Positions 9,263 through 17,547 of a DNA stretch of 48,975 nucleotides are shown piece by piece (the stretch's first letter is position 1; each line of letters begins with the position of its first letter). A program made the translations under genes and the position numbers. The DNA lies in assembly GCA_045539475.1 (NCBI GenBank), contig JAZQFJ010000064.1:1-48975 (forward strand), written 5' to 3'. The DNA is from SIG480 sp045539475 (GTDB lineage: Bacteria; Bacillota; Clostridia; Oscillospirales; JAAYXM01). The notes under the pieces are model-generated. The model did no database searches, was not told where the DNA came from, and was given only the letters and a program-made list of their open reading frames with translations.

Positions 9263-9291
9263 TACGCCCGCGCCCGAAGGACGCGGGCGTA
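9263..9291 (-). terminator. Terminator after aspS
   Basis: A 10-bp GC-rich perfect stem (9263-9272 with 9282-9291) lies about 60 bases past the aspS stop. On the minus strand it is followed by an AT-rich tract containing TTTATTTT. Confidence 0.7.
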
Positions 9292-9351
9292 TATCGTACA
9301 TAATAAATAAGATAACAGAAATGCGCGCTCTTTTGGTTAAATAATTGTGAA

Positions 9352-11142
9352 TTATTCTTTTTCTTCCGTCACTGCAATGTGCAAATCGGTAAGCTGAACA
9401 TCCTCAACAAAGTCCGGAGACTGCATCATAATCTCGGATGCGTTCTGAACCTTCGGGAATGCAATAACGTCGCGGATGTTGTCCGTACCGGAAAGGAGCA
9501 TCACAAGGCGGTCAAGACCAAACGCAAGTCCGCCGTGCGGAGGTGCGCCATAAGAGAATGCCTCTATCATATGACCGAAACGGTCATTTGCGGCTTCCTT
9601 CGTAAAGCCGAGTGCTTCAAACATTTTCTCCTGAAGATCGGAGGAATGTATACGGATAGAGCCGCCGCCGGCTTCATAGCCGTTGATAACAATATCATAT
9701 GCCTTTGCGCGGGCAGATGCGGGATCAGACATCATTGTGTCAACATCCTCGTCCATCGGAGCTGTGAACGGGTGATGCTTTGCAACGTAGCGATTCTCTT
9801 CCTCGTCATACTCAAACAACGGGAACTCCACAATCCAGAAGATGTCGTAGCGGTCCGGATCAATAGCATCAAGGCGGCGTGCACACTCACAACGCAGTGC
9901 GCCGAGAGATGCAAAAACAACCTCGTTGTTCCCGTCTGCAACAACAAAGATAACATCGCCGTTCTTTGCTCCTGCACGGTCGATTATAGCCTTAACTTCA
10001 TCCTCTGAAAGGAACTTTGCAAACGAGCTTGACATCGTGCCGTCCTCGGCAAGCTTCAGCCACGCAAGGCCCTTTGCGCGGTAGGTCTTAACCCACTCTG
10101 CAAGTCCGTCAATTTCCTTACGGGCAAACCTTGCACCGCCGTCAACCTTTATCATACGGACGCTGCCGCCGGCTTCGATTGCACCGGAGAACACCTTGAA
10201 CTCACATTTTGCCGCAATGTCGGAAATATCCTGCAGCTCAAATCCGAAACGCGTGTCAGGCTTGTCCGAGCCGAAGCGCTCCATCGCTTCCTTGTATGAC
10301 ATACGCGGGAGCGGAAGCTTAATTTCCTTGCCGAGAATTTCCTTCCAGAGACGTGCGATAAGACCTTCGTTTACCGAGATAACATCATCAACATCGGCAA
10401 AGCTCATCTCAAGGTCAATCTGCGTAAATTCCGGCTGGCGGTCGGCACGCAAGTCCTCGTCACGGAAGCAACGTGCAATCTGCATATAACGGTCAAATCC
10501 CGCGAGCATCAGAAGCTGTTTATACTGCTGCGGAGACTGCGGAAGTGCATAGAACTTACCGGGATGAACGCGGCTTGGTACGAGATAGTCTCGTGCGCCC
10601 TCCGGTGTGGATTTTGTAAGAATCGGGGTTTCAATTTCAAAGAAGCCGTTTTCGTCATAGTAGTCACGCGCAATCTTTGTGATGCGGTGACGGAGCGCGA
10701 TGAATTTCTGCATATCCGGACGGCGAAGATCGAGATAGCGGTACTTAAGACGTAAAACGTCGTTTACATCGCTGTTTTCAACAATCTCAAACGGCGGTGT
10801 CTGTGCCTTTGAGAGAATACGCATATCCTCGGCAAGAATCTCAACTGCACCGGTCGGGATGCGGTCTGTGATCGCGCCCTCACCGCGGCTTCTTACCGTA
10901 CCTCGGATTGTGAGAACAAACTCACTTCTTACCGTGAATGCCTTTTTGAAAAGCTCTGCATTTTCTGCTTCGTCAAATGTACACTGCACAATTCCGCTTC
11001 TGTCGCGAAGGTCGATAAATATAAGACCTCCGAGGTTTCGCATACGCTGAACCCATCCGCAAACGGTTGCGCTCTCGCCGATATGCTCTGCGCGGAAATC
11101 GCCGCAGTATTTTGTTCTTTTCATTCCCGTAATGTTTTCCAT
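9352..11142 (-). CDS. aspS: Aspartyl-tRNA synthetase
   Basis: A 596-residue class II aminoacyl-tRNA synthetase that charges tRNA-Asp (and perhaps tRNA-Asn, if non-discriminating). The N-terminal OB fold carries VCGWVQRMRNLGGLIFIDLRD. Motif 2 is in QIARCFRDEDLRADRQPEFTQID, and motif 3 is GGLAFGLDRLVMLL near the C terminus. The bacterial insertion (GAD-type) domain lies between about residues 290 and 430. Length is typical of bacterial AspRS (about 590). It starts 6 bases after the hisS stop, the usual hisS-aspS pair of Firmicutes. Confidence 0.97.
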   Translation of the reverse strand: MENITGMKRTKYCGDFRAEHIGESATVCGWVQRMRNLGGLIFIDLRDRSGIVQCTFDEAENAELFKKAFTVRSEFVLTIRGTVRSRGEGAITDRIPTGAVEILAEDMRILSKAQTPPFEIVENSDVNDVLRLKYRYLDLRRPDMQKFIALRHRITKIARDYYDENGFFEIETPILTKSTPEGARDYLVPSRVHPGKFYALPQSPQQYKQLLMLAGFDRYMQIARCFRDEDLRADRQPEFTQIDLEMSFADVDDVISVNEGLIARLWKEILGKEIKLPLPRMSYKEAMERFGSDKPDTRFGFELQDISDIAAKCEFKVFSGAIEAGGSVRMIKVDGGARFARKEIDGLAEWVKTYRAKGLAWLKLAEDGTMSSSFAKFLSEDEVKAIIDRAGAKNGDVIFVVADGNNEVVFASLGALRCECARRLDAIDPDRYDIFWIVEFPLFEYDEEENRYVAKHHPFTAPMDEDVDTMMSDPASARAKAYDIVINGYEAGGGSIRIHSSDLQEKMFEALGFTKEAANDRFGHMIEAFSYGAPPHGGLAFGLDRLVMLLSGTDNIRDVIAFPKVQNASEIMMQSPDFVEDVQLTDLHIAVTEEKE

Positions 11143-11148
11143 TTTATT

Positions 11149-12411
11149 TTAACCTCCAATTGAAGCTTTTATCGCATCTGCCGTAAGTGCACATTCTATC
11201 TGCTCACCGCTGTCCATATTCTTAAGGGTGATTTTCCCATTGTCAATTTCGCTGCCGCCGATAACCGCGCTGTATCTCGCTCCGATTTTCCCGGCGTATT
11301 TCATTTGCGCCTTGAGCGAACGGCCGGTTGTGTCGCGCTCTGCCGATACACCAAGTGAGCGAAGCTCATATACCAAAGAGTTGGAAACGCTTTCCGCCTG
11401 CTCTTCTGCATACGCAATAAATACATCCGGAACAAGACGGTCAGAAGGGAGCTTTCCCTCTGCCTCAAGAGTCAGCAGCAACCGCTCGATGCCACAGCCA
11501 AAGCCGAGGCCTGCAGTCTCCGAGCCGCCGAGAGTTGCAACAAGACCGTTGTATCTGCCGCCGCCGAGAACTGTGGACTGTGCACCGAGGCTTCCGGAAA
11601 CAAACTCGAAAACAGTGTTTGTGTAATAGTCAAGCCCGCGCACCAGCATCGGGTCAAGCTCATATTCAATCCCCGTTGCATCAAGATAAGAACGGAGCTT
11701 ATCAAAATGCGCACGGCACTCGTCACAGAGATAATCCGTAATTTTCGGCGCATCCTTTGCGATAGACTTGCATATATCGCTCTTGCAGTCAAGAATACGC
11801 ATAGGATTACGGTCAAGGCGGTCGTTGCAGGTGTCGCAAAGCTCGCCCTTTCTTGTCTCAAAATACTTTTTAAGTGCGGCGTGATATTCCTTACGGCATT
11901 CCTTGCATCCGCAGGAATTTAAATGAAGCGTGGTGTCAGTGATACCAAGCTCACGCAGAAGCGTTGCGCCGAGAGAGATAACCTCGGCATCAGCTGATGC
12001 ATCATACGCACCGAAGCACTCAACACCGAACTGATGATGCTCGCGAAGTCTTCCTGCCTGCGGTTTTTCATAGCGGAAGTTCGGTGCGATGTAATACACC
12101 TTGAGCGGAAGACCTTTAGCGTGGAGAGAATGCTCGATAAACGCACGCACAACGCTCGCCGTGCCCTCGGGACGGAGCGCGATGTGGCGGTCGCCCTTAT
12201 CGTAAAAGTCGTACATTTCCTTCTGCACAACGTCTGTTGTGTCACCAACGCCGCGGTCAAAAAGCGCAACGTCCTCAAATGTGGGGAAGCGAATCTCCCG
12301 GAAGCCGAAGCGGTGCGCGAGAGAGCGAAGCTTTTCCTCCAATATCTGCCATGCGCGGCTTTCCTCGGGAAGTACGTCCTTCGTACCGCGCGGTGCTGTA
12401 ATCTTTTCCAT
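11149..12411 (-). CDS. hisS: Histidyl-tRNA synthetase
   Basis: A 420-residue class II synthetase for tRNA-His. It begins MEKITAPRGTKDVLPEE. Motif 2 region: LRPEGTASVVRAF. Histidine-binding motifs: LVRGLDYYTNTVFEF and GGGRYNGL. Motif 3: GLGFGCGIERLLL. The C-terminal anticodon-binding domain begins at about residue 325. The ATG at 12411 is preferred; an in-frame GTG lies 9 bases upstream. A cysteine-rich insert (CGCKECRKEYH, then CDTCNDRLDRNP and LCDECRAHF, about residues 170-235) has three CxxC pairs and looks zinc-binding. Such a segment occurs in some Clostridia HisRS. Confidence 0.96.
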   Translation of the reverse strand: MEKITAPRGTKDVLPEESRAWQILEEKLRSLAHRFGFREIRFPTFEDVALFDRGVGDTTDVVQKEMYDFYDKGDRHIALRPEGTASVVRAFIEHSLHAKGLPLKVYYIAPNFRYEKPQAGRLREHHQFGVECFGAYDASADAEVISLGATLLRELGITDTTLHLNSCGCKECRKEYHAALKKYFETRKGELCDTCNDRLDRNPMRILDCKSDICKSIAKDAPKITDYLCDECRAHFDKLRSYLDATGIEYELDPMLVRGLDYYTNTVFEFVSGSLGAQSTVLGGGRYNGLVATLGGSETAGLGFGCGIERLLLTLEAEGKLPSDRLVPDVFIAYAEEQAESVSNSLVYELRSLGVSAERDTTGRSLKAQMKYAGKIGARYSAVIGGSEIDNGKITLKNMDSGEQIECALTADAIKASIGG

Positions 12412-12471
12412 TGTAATCACTGCCTTTATATCTCTTTATTTACATATTAAACAATATTTCCGTATCATAAA

Positions 12472-12500
12472 ATTTTATCGTATTTAGGCGCAAATGTCAA
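12472..12500 (-). promoter_or_regulatory. Sigma-A promoter of hisS-aspS
   Basis: On the minus strand TTGACA and TAAAAT are separated by 17 bases, with the -10 box about 60 bases before the hisS start. The leader is too short for a T-box. Confidence 0.8.
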
Positions 12501-12581
12501 GTATTTGAGAAGCAAAAACTGCAGAGAAGTGCAAAATGAAACCATCTCAAGTTTTTATGTTTTTTCTCCGCACGTTTTTTG

Positions 12582-12610
12582 TTGCAAACGGGCGGATTAT
12601 ATTGTATAAT
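12582..12610 (+). promoter_or_regulatory. Sigma-A promoter of the P-type ATPase homologue operon
   Basis: TTGCAA-17-TATAAT, with the -10 box 31 bases before the TTG start. It is divergent from the hisS promoter. Confidence 0.75.
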
Positions 12611-12641
12611 TTATAATAGTATATTATGGAGTTGATTTACC

Positions 12642-14861
12642 TTGTATCATAAGCTCAGTATAGAAGAAACCTTAAAGGCATTTGACGTTAATCCGGAAAC
12701 GGGGCTTTCCGATAAAGAGGCGCATCACCGCACCTCGCAGAGCACGGCGAAGAGCGACGGGTCGTCGTTTTTTAAATTTGCAGCGCGCTCGATCTCCCAT
12801 CCCGTTATCATCATCCTCTTCATTTCCGCTATCCTTTATGCCGCGCTCGGCGGATGGCTTGAGGCTCTTCTCATTGCGGCGGTCATCATCCTTCACACTG
12901 TTTTTTCTGCGGAGTGCAAACGCCGCGGGGAAAGAACTCTTGACCGCTCGGTTTCCTCATCTGTCACGCACGCCATCGTTCTGCGCAACGGTGCGAAAAT
13001 GAAGCTCTCCTCCGACCGCCTTGTTGTCGGTGATGTGGTCACGCTCAAGCCCGGGCGTGTTGTTCCTGCGGATTTGCGCCTTATATCAACAGAAAACCTT
13101 GTTATTGATGAGAGCTCCCTTACCGGACGCGCCCGCGCGGAAAAAGACTGTGACTATCAGAGCACAAGTGATGTCCGCATAGAGTTCCGCGACAACTGCG
13201 CTTTCGAAGGCACGGTTGTTCTTGAAGGACGCGGTGACGGCGTTGTCACTGCAACGGGTATGTCTACCGAAATGAGCCGTCTTACGCTCCCGCTCGACGT
13301 TCCGGAGAAAGACTCCTCTCCGTCTTTTTCACGCATAGAAAAGCTTACGCGTCGGTTAAGTATTATAACAAGCCTTGCGTGCGTTGCAGTTTTTGCAATA
13401 TCTCTTGCATATGACGCAGGTTTTATGACGGCACTTCTTGCCTCTGCTTCGCTTGCAGTTGCCGCCATCCCCGAAAGCTTCGGTACAATTGTTCTCACAA
13501 GCCTTGCCCGCGGTGCGGAAAAGCTCCGCTTGGAAGGCTTTTCGGCTAAGAATATGCGTGCCGCGGAAATGCTTGGCGAAGTGAACATCTTCACCACAGA
13601 GCTTCCGAAAATGGGCGTTGCGGCTACATACTCCAGCGGTCGCATCCATTCCCCGCAAGAGGAGAATACCGTTCCTTTCATTGAGGGACTTCTTCTCTGT
13701 GAGCTTAAAAACCCGTCGCTGTATGCTTTTGCATCGCACAAGTGCGATGCGGAAAACGTGGCGGCAAGCTTCCCGCGCATCGGCGAATATATGGGCGAGG
13801 TTACTACCACGCTCCACCGCGCAGGAGACACAACGATATCCTACACCGGCGGAAACGCTGCAGAAATTCTCTCCCGTTCAAGCCTTATATGGGACTTCGG
13901 GCGTGTGAGAACGCTCACGGCCTCCGATCGTGAAGAAATTGAAGAGTGCATCCGCACATTCGAAGAAGAAGGCTATACCCAGACAGCGCTTGGGCTTCGC
14001 TCCGGAGATGATGTTCCGTGTGACTCAAACCTTATTTTCCTCGGCATTGCGGCAACACGCGCAGAAGTAAATGAGGCGGCAAATCCCGACACCGCGGCAC
14101 TTAACGCGGCAGGCGTGCGCGTGCTTCTTCTCACCGAGGGCGATGCGGAAAAAGCGCGCCTTGGCGCAACCGCACTGAAAATTCCGTGCAATAACATAAT
14201 CTGCTCACGCGAGCTTTCCTCGCTCTCCGACGAGGATATTTCCGAGCGGATAAACGATACCTTTGTTTTTGCGTCTCTGCGCGCGCAGGACAAGGTGCGT
14301 ATAATAAATGTTCTCAAGTCCTATGGCTATTCGGTTGCATCCGTTGGCGACGGAATATCCGATGCGCCGGCACTTGATGCCTCAGATGTCGGTATGAGCG
14401 AACTGCACGCGAGCGATGCGGCAAAAGACGCTTCCGATGTCGTTTTCGACGGCAGCTTCTCTGCTGACCGGGCGATAATCCGCGGCAAAATCATCCGCAC
14501 CAACATTCGCCGTGCCGTAACGTATCTCGCCGCGGCAAACACAGCTGAGCTTATATGCGTTCTCCTGTCTGCCGCATGCGGCTTTGGTTTCCCGCTCACT
14601 GCACTTCAGATTCTTCTTGTAAATCTTATCACAGACACCTTCCCCGCTCTCTTGCTTGTGCGCGGTGGATTCCTTCAGAAAAATCCGTCCCGCCTGGCAT
14701 ACATCTGGGGCGCAGTTCTCGGTCTTTTAATGCCGTTTGTTTTCCGCGTGCTGACTCAGTCAACCGGACTTTTCCTTGCACAGTGGATTACCTTTGCAGT
14801 CCTCACTGTCGGTGAACTTTTACTCGCGCTTCCGATGTATTTTGCAGGGCGCAGAAAGTAG
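12642..14861 (+). CDS. Catalytically degenerate P-type (P2, calcium-ATPase-like) ATPase
   Basis: A 739-residue homologue of P2-type cation ATPases with an intact frame. The fold landmarks are present: the N-terminal cation-ATPase segment, actuator domain, M1-M4, P and N domains, and M5 onward. The catalytic residues are not. The phosphorylation motif DKTGT is replaced by ELPKM at residues 320-324, with Glu320 in the Asp position (codon 13599-13601). TGES in the actuator domain is TGRA (161-164). The nucleotide-domain KGA is TGG (about 402-404), and DPPR is absent (IAATRAEV, 469-476). PEGLP in M4 is PESFG (277-281). The hinge GDGxNDxPAL is nearly kept (GDGISDAPAL, 569-578), as is the M6 ion-site pattern N661..T664-D665. 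It therefore probably cannot form a phosphoenzyme; a binding, sensing or regulatory role is inference. The start is TTG with GGAG 10 bases upstream. Confidence 0.85.
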   Translation: MYHKLSIEETLKAFDVNPETGLSDKEAHHRTSQSTAKSDGSSFFKFAARSISHPVIIILFISAILYAALGGWLEALLIAAVIILHTVFSAECKRRGERTLDRSVSSSVTHAIVLRNGAKMKLSSDRLVVGDVVTLKPGRVVPADLRLISTENLVIDESSLTGRARAEKDCDYQSTSDVRIEFRDNCAFEGTVVLEGRGDGVVTATGMSTEMSRLTLPLDVPEKDSSPSFSRIEKLTRRLSIITSLACVAVFAISLAYDAGFMTALLASASLAVAAIPESFGTIVLTSLARGAEKLRLEGFSAKNMRAAEMLGEVNIFTTELPKMGVAATYSSGRIHSPQEENTVPFIEGLLLCELKNPSLYAFASHKCDAENVAASFPRIGEYMGEVTTTLHRAGDTTISYTGGNAAEILSRSSLIWDFGRVRTLTASDREEIEECIRTFEEEGYTQTALGLRSGDDVPCDSNLIFLGIAATRAEVNEAANPDTAALNAAGVRVLLLTEGDAEKARLGATALKIPCNNIICSRELSSLSDEDISERINDTFVFASLRAQDKVRIINVLKSYGYSVASVGDGISDAPALDASDVGMSELHASDAAKDASDVVFDGSFSADRAIIRGKIIRTNIRRAVTYLAAANTAELICVLLSAACGFGFPLTALQILLVNLITDTFPALLLVRGGFLQKNPSRLAYIWGAVLGLLMPFVFRVLTQSTGLFLAQWITFAVLTVGELLLALPMYFAGRRK

Positions 14862-14870
14862 GTCTTTACT

Positions 14871-15491
14871 ATGGCTTCGGAAATTGAGCTTAAATATGCT
14901 CCGCCCGCGGATTTGCGGGCGGAAACGCTGTTTTTGGATAGTGGCATTGCTCCGTTTTCCACAAACCGGCGCAGATTTGATATGCACACGGAGTATCTTG
15001 ATACAGAAAACGGTGATGCTAAAAAAAGCGGCATAACGCTTCGCCGCCGCTTTGAAAACGGCGAGAGCGTGCTTTACGCAAAGTGCAAAAGATACGATGC
15101 AGATGCGCTGAGCGTACGCGGTGAATGGCGCGTAAGCAGCGGTGATATTGTGAGCGCGGCAAAGCTTTTGCATGATGCCGGCGCACCGACGGAAAAGCTT
15201 TGCGGACTTCCGCTTTCGGTCTGTGCATCGGTTCGCTTTGTACGCGAAGAGGTTCTCGTCACGCCGTATGACGGATTTTCGTTTTTGCTGTCGTTTGACG
15301 ACGGCGTTTTCGGGGAAAACACACCTTTTACAGAAATTGAACTTGAGCTTGTTTCAGGAACTGAGGAAGAGCTTGTTTCCTTCGGGCATTCACTTGCAAA
15401 AAAGTATTCGCTCACACCCGAAACACGTTCTAAATATGCAAGGGCGCTTGAAGCAGGAGGAGATTATGGAATATATTGCAGGAAAATATGA
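14871..15491 (+). CDS. CYTH domain protein (triphosphate tunnel family)
   Basis: A 206-residue CYTH domain protein. The N-terminal signature EIELKY (residues 4-9) supplies the two metal-binding acidic residues. Basic strands such as GITLRRRFENGE and YAKCKRYD, and the acidic strand TEIELELVSGTEEELVSF, line the expected triphosphate tunnel. Members hydrolyse inorganic triphosphate, thiamine triphosphate or nucleotide triphosphates; the substrate here is unknown. It starts 9 bases after the P-type ATPase homologue and overlaps mnmG by 26 bases, so the three genes appear co-transcribed and the last two translationally coupled. Confidence 0.78.
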   Translation: MASEIELKYAPPADLRAETLFLDSGIAPFSTNRRRFDMHTEYLDTENGDAKKSGITLRRRFENGESVLYAKCKRYDADALSVRGEWRVSSGDIVSAAKLLHDAGAPTEKLCGLPLSVCASVRFVREEVLVTPYDGFSFLLSFDDGVFGENTPFTEIELELVSGTEEELVSFGHSLAKKYSLTPETRSKYARALEAGGDYGIYCRKI

Positions 15492-17328
15492 TATAGCAGT
15501 TGTCGGCGCGGGACACGCGGGCATTGAAGCGGCGCTCGCCGCCGCACGGCTCGGTTGCCGCGTTGCGTGCTTTGCGATAAATCTCGATTCCGTCGGGAAT
15601 ATGCCGTGCAATCCCGCAATCGGCGGCACAGCAAAGGGACACCTTGTGCGCGAGATAGACGCGCTTGGTGGCGAGATGGGACGCGCGGCTGACGATACCT
15701 GTATTCAATACCGCATGCTGAACCGAGGAAAAGGTCCCGCGGTATATTCGCTTCGCGCTCAGGCAGACCGCCGTGCATATCAGGCGCGAATGAAGCGCGT
15801 TCTTGAAGCTACGGACAACCTTGACCTTATTCAGGCGGAGGTTGTTGATATCGGCATTGAAAACGGTGCGGTTACATCTGTCCTTACCGCAACCGGTGGG
15901 CGTTATCTCTGCCGCGCGGCTATTCTTGCAACCGGCACATACCTCGGCGGAAAAACAACCGTTGGCGAGACGGCGCGTGAGGGCGGACCGGACGGAATGT
16001 TTGCCGCAACAGAGCTTACGGGCAACCTTCTCCGCGCAGGGATAGAGCTTCGCCGTTTCAAGACGGGTACTCCCCCGCGCATCAACGCGCGCAGTGTGGA
16101 TTTTTCCGCAATGGAGCCGCAGCCCGGCGATACGGATATCTATCCGTTTTCATTTGACACAGAACATGAAATTGAAAACAGAGCAATATGCCATCTGACA
16201 TACACCAACGCCGAAACTCATCGCATCATCCGCGAAAACCTGCACCGTTCCCCCCTTTTCTCAGGAAACATAGAGGGCGTTGGCCCGCGCTACTGTCCGT
16301 CTATTGAGGACAAAGTTATGCGCTTCGCAGAAAAAGAGAGACATCAGCTTTTTATTGAACCGATGGGACTTGGTACTGATGAAATGTACATTCAGGGGCT
16401 TTCCTCCTCGCTCCCCGAGGATATCCAGCTTCTCATTGTCCACTCCATCCGCGGACTTGAAAACGCGCAGATAATGCGCTTTGCCTATGCTATAGAATAC
16501 GACTGCATCGACCCGCTTACACTTCTCCCCACGCTTGAAGTAAAGACCGTTTCAGGGCTTTACGGCGCAGGACAGTTCAACGGCTCGTCGGGATATGAGG
16601 AAGCCGCGGCGCAGGGACTTCTCGCCGGCATTAATGCCGCCCGCAAGCTTCAGGGAAAATCCCCCGTTATCCTCGACCGTTCAGATGCATATATCGGTAC
16701 GCTTATTGATGACCTTGTTACCAAGGGCACAAATGAGCCTTACCGCATGATGACCTCGCGCTCGGAATACCGTCTGTATCTCCGTCAAGACAATGCTGAC
16801 CTCCGCCTTACGGAGCTTGGGTATGAGATAGGTCTTGTCAGCGAAAAGAAGTATAACCGAATGATTAGCAAGCGCGAGGAAAGCGCACGCGAGCTTGCCC
16901 GCGTTGAAAAGGCTATAATCCCGCCGGGTAAGGAGATTAACGGCTTCCTTGAAAGCGCCGGAACGTCTCCGCTCGTCACGGGAGCATCTGTCGCAGACCT
17001 CATACGCCGTCCGCAGCTTACATATGAAAGCCTTGCACCGTTTGACAAAACGAGAACTGCGCTTCCTTATGATGTGCGCGAGCAGGTGGAAATCTCGCTT
17101 AAGTACGACGGGTACATAAAGCGTCAGAAGGCACAGATAGAGCAGTTTAAAAAGCTTGAAAGCGTTAAAATCCCCGACGGGATAGATTATATGTCGCTTC
17201 AGGGACTTCGGACGGAAGCCCGGCAGAAGCTTACTAAAATTCGCCCCGGCTCTGTCGGACAGGCATCACGCATATCTGGCGTGAGCCCTGCTGACATCGC
17301 CGCACTGCTTCTGTATCTTAAAAAGTAA
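15466..17328 (+). CDS. mnmG: tRNA uridine 5-carboxymethylaminomethyl modification enzyme MnmG
   Basis: A 620-residue FAD-dependent enzyme that, with MnmE, installs the cmnm5 group on U34 of several tRNAs. The FAD loop VVGAGHAGIEAA is at residues 12-23, NMPCNPAIGGTAKGHLVREIDALGG follows at about 45, the second motif ATGTYLGG lies near 150, and the C-terminal MnmE-interacting helical domain includes ISGVSPADIAALL. The start ATG at 15466 has AGGAGGAG directly upstream and gives the normal family length. A longer in-frame reading from 15172 lies wholly inside the CYTH gene and is not real. mnmE is not in this window. Confidence 0.96.
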   Translation: MEYIAGKYDIAVVGAGHAGIEAALAAARLGCRVACFAINLDSVGNMPCNPAIGGTAKGHLVREIDALGGEMGRAADDTCIQYRMLNRGKGPAVYSLRAQADRRAYQARMKRVLEATDNLDLIQAEVVDIGIENGAVTSVLTATGGRYLCRAAILATGTYLGGKTTVGETAREGGPDGMFAATELTGNLLRAGIELRRFKTGTPPRINARSVDFSAMEPQPGDTDIYPFSFDTEHEIENRAICHLTYTNAETHRIIRENLHRSPLFSGNIEGVGPRYCPSIEDKVMRFAEKERHQLFIEPMGLGTDEMYIQGLSSSLPEDIQLLIVHSIRGLENAQIMRFAYAIEYDCIDPLTLLPTLEVKTVSGLYGAGQFNGSSGYEEAAAQGLLAGINAARKLQGKSPVILDRSDAYIGTLIDDLVTKGTNEPYRMMTSRSEYRLYLRQDNADLRLTELGYEIGLVSEKKYNRMISKREESARELARVEKAIIPPGKEINGFLESAGTSPLVTGASVADLIRRPQLTYESLAPFDKTRTALPYDVREQVEISLKYDGYIKRQKAQIEQFKKLESVKIPDGIDYMSLQGLRTEARQKLTKIRPGSVGQASRISGVSPADIAALLLYLKK

Positions 17329-17372
17329 ATTTTTATTTTTCCTTTCTATGGATTAATTGTCATTTTCACCAA

Positions 17373-17405
17373 AAATTGCAAGGCAGACGCACTGTTTTGC
17401 AATTT
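17373..17405 (+). terminator. Terminator after mnmG
   Basis: A 14-bp stem (two G-T wobbles, 5-nt loop) is followed by ATTTTTTCC. It begins 44 bases past the mnmG stop and is a strong intrinsic terminator. Confidence 0.85.
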
Positions 17406-17475
17406 ATTTTTTCCAAAATTTCAAAAAATCCCTCAGAAAGCCTTGTTAATTAATTATTTAACAGTTTTTTGCAAG

Positions 17476-17504
17476 TTGACAAATAACAAATTGCGTGGTA
17501 TACT
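17476..17504 (+). promoter_or_regulatory. Sigma-A promoter of gdhA
   Basis: TTGACA-17-TATACT, near consensus, 43 bases before the gdhA ATG. It suggests strong expression. Confidence 0.85.
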
Positions 17505-17547
17505 ATTGCACATACTATAAGAAAACCCGAAACGGAGATGGATTTTA

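Noticed and set aside
12421..12465. Possible T-box before hisS
   Set aside because: The promoter lies about 60 bases upstream, so the leader is too short for specifier and antiterminator stems.
13580..13620. Sequencing error as the cause of the missing DKTGT
   Set aside because: The frame is intact on both sides and several other catalytic motifs are also changed.
15172..15465. 98-codon N-terminal extension of MnmG
   Set aside because: It lies inside the CYTH gene in another frame; MnmG has its own AGGAGGAG and normal length from 15466.
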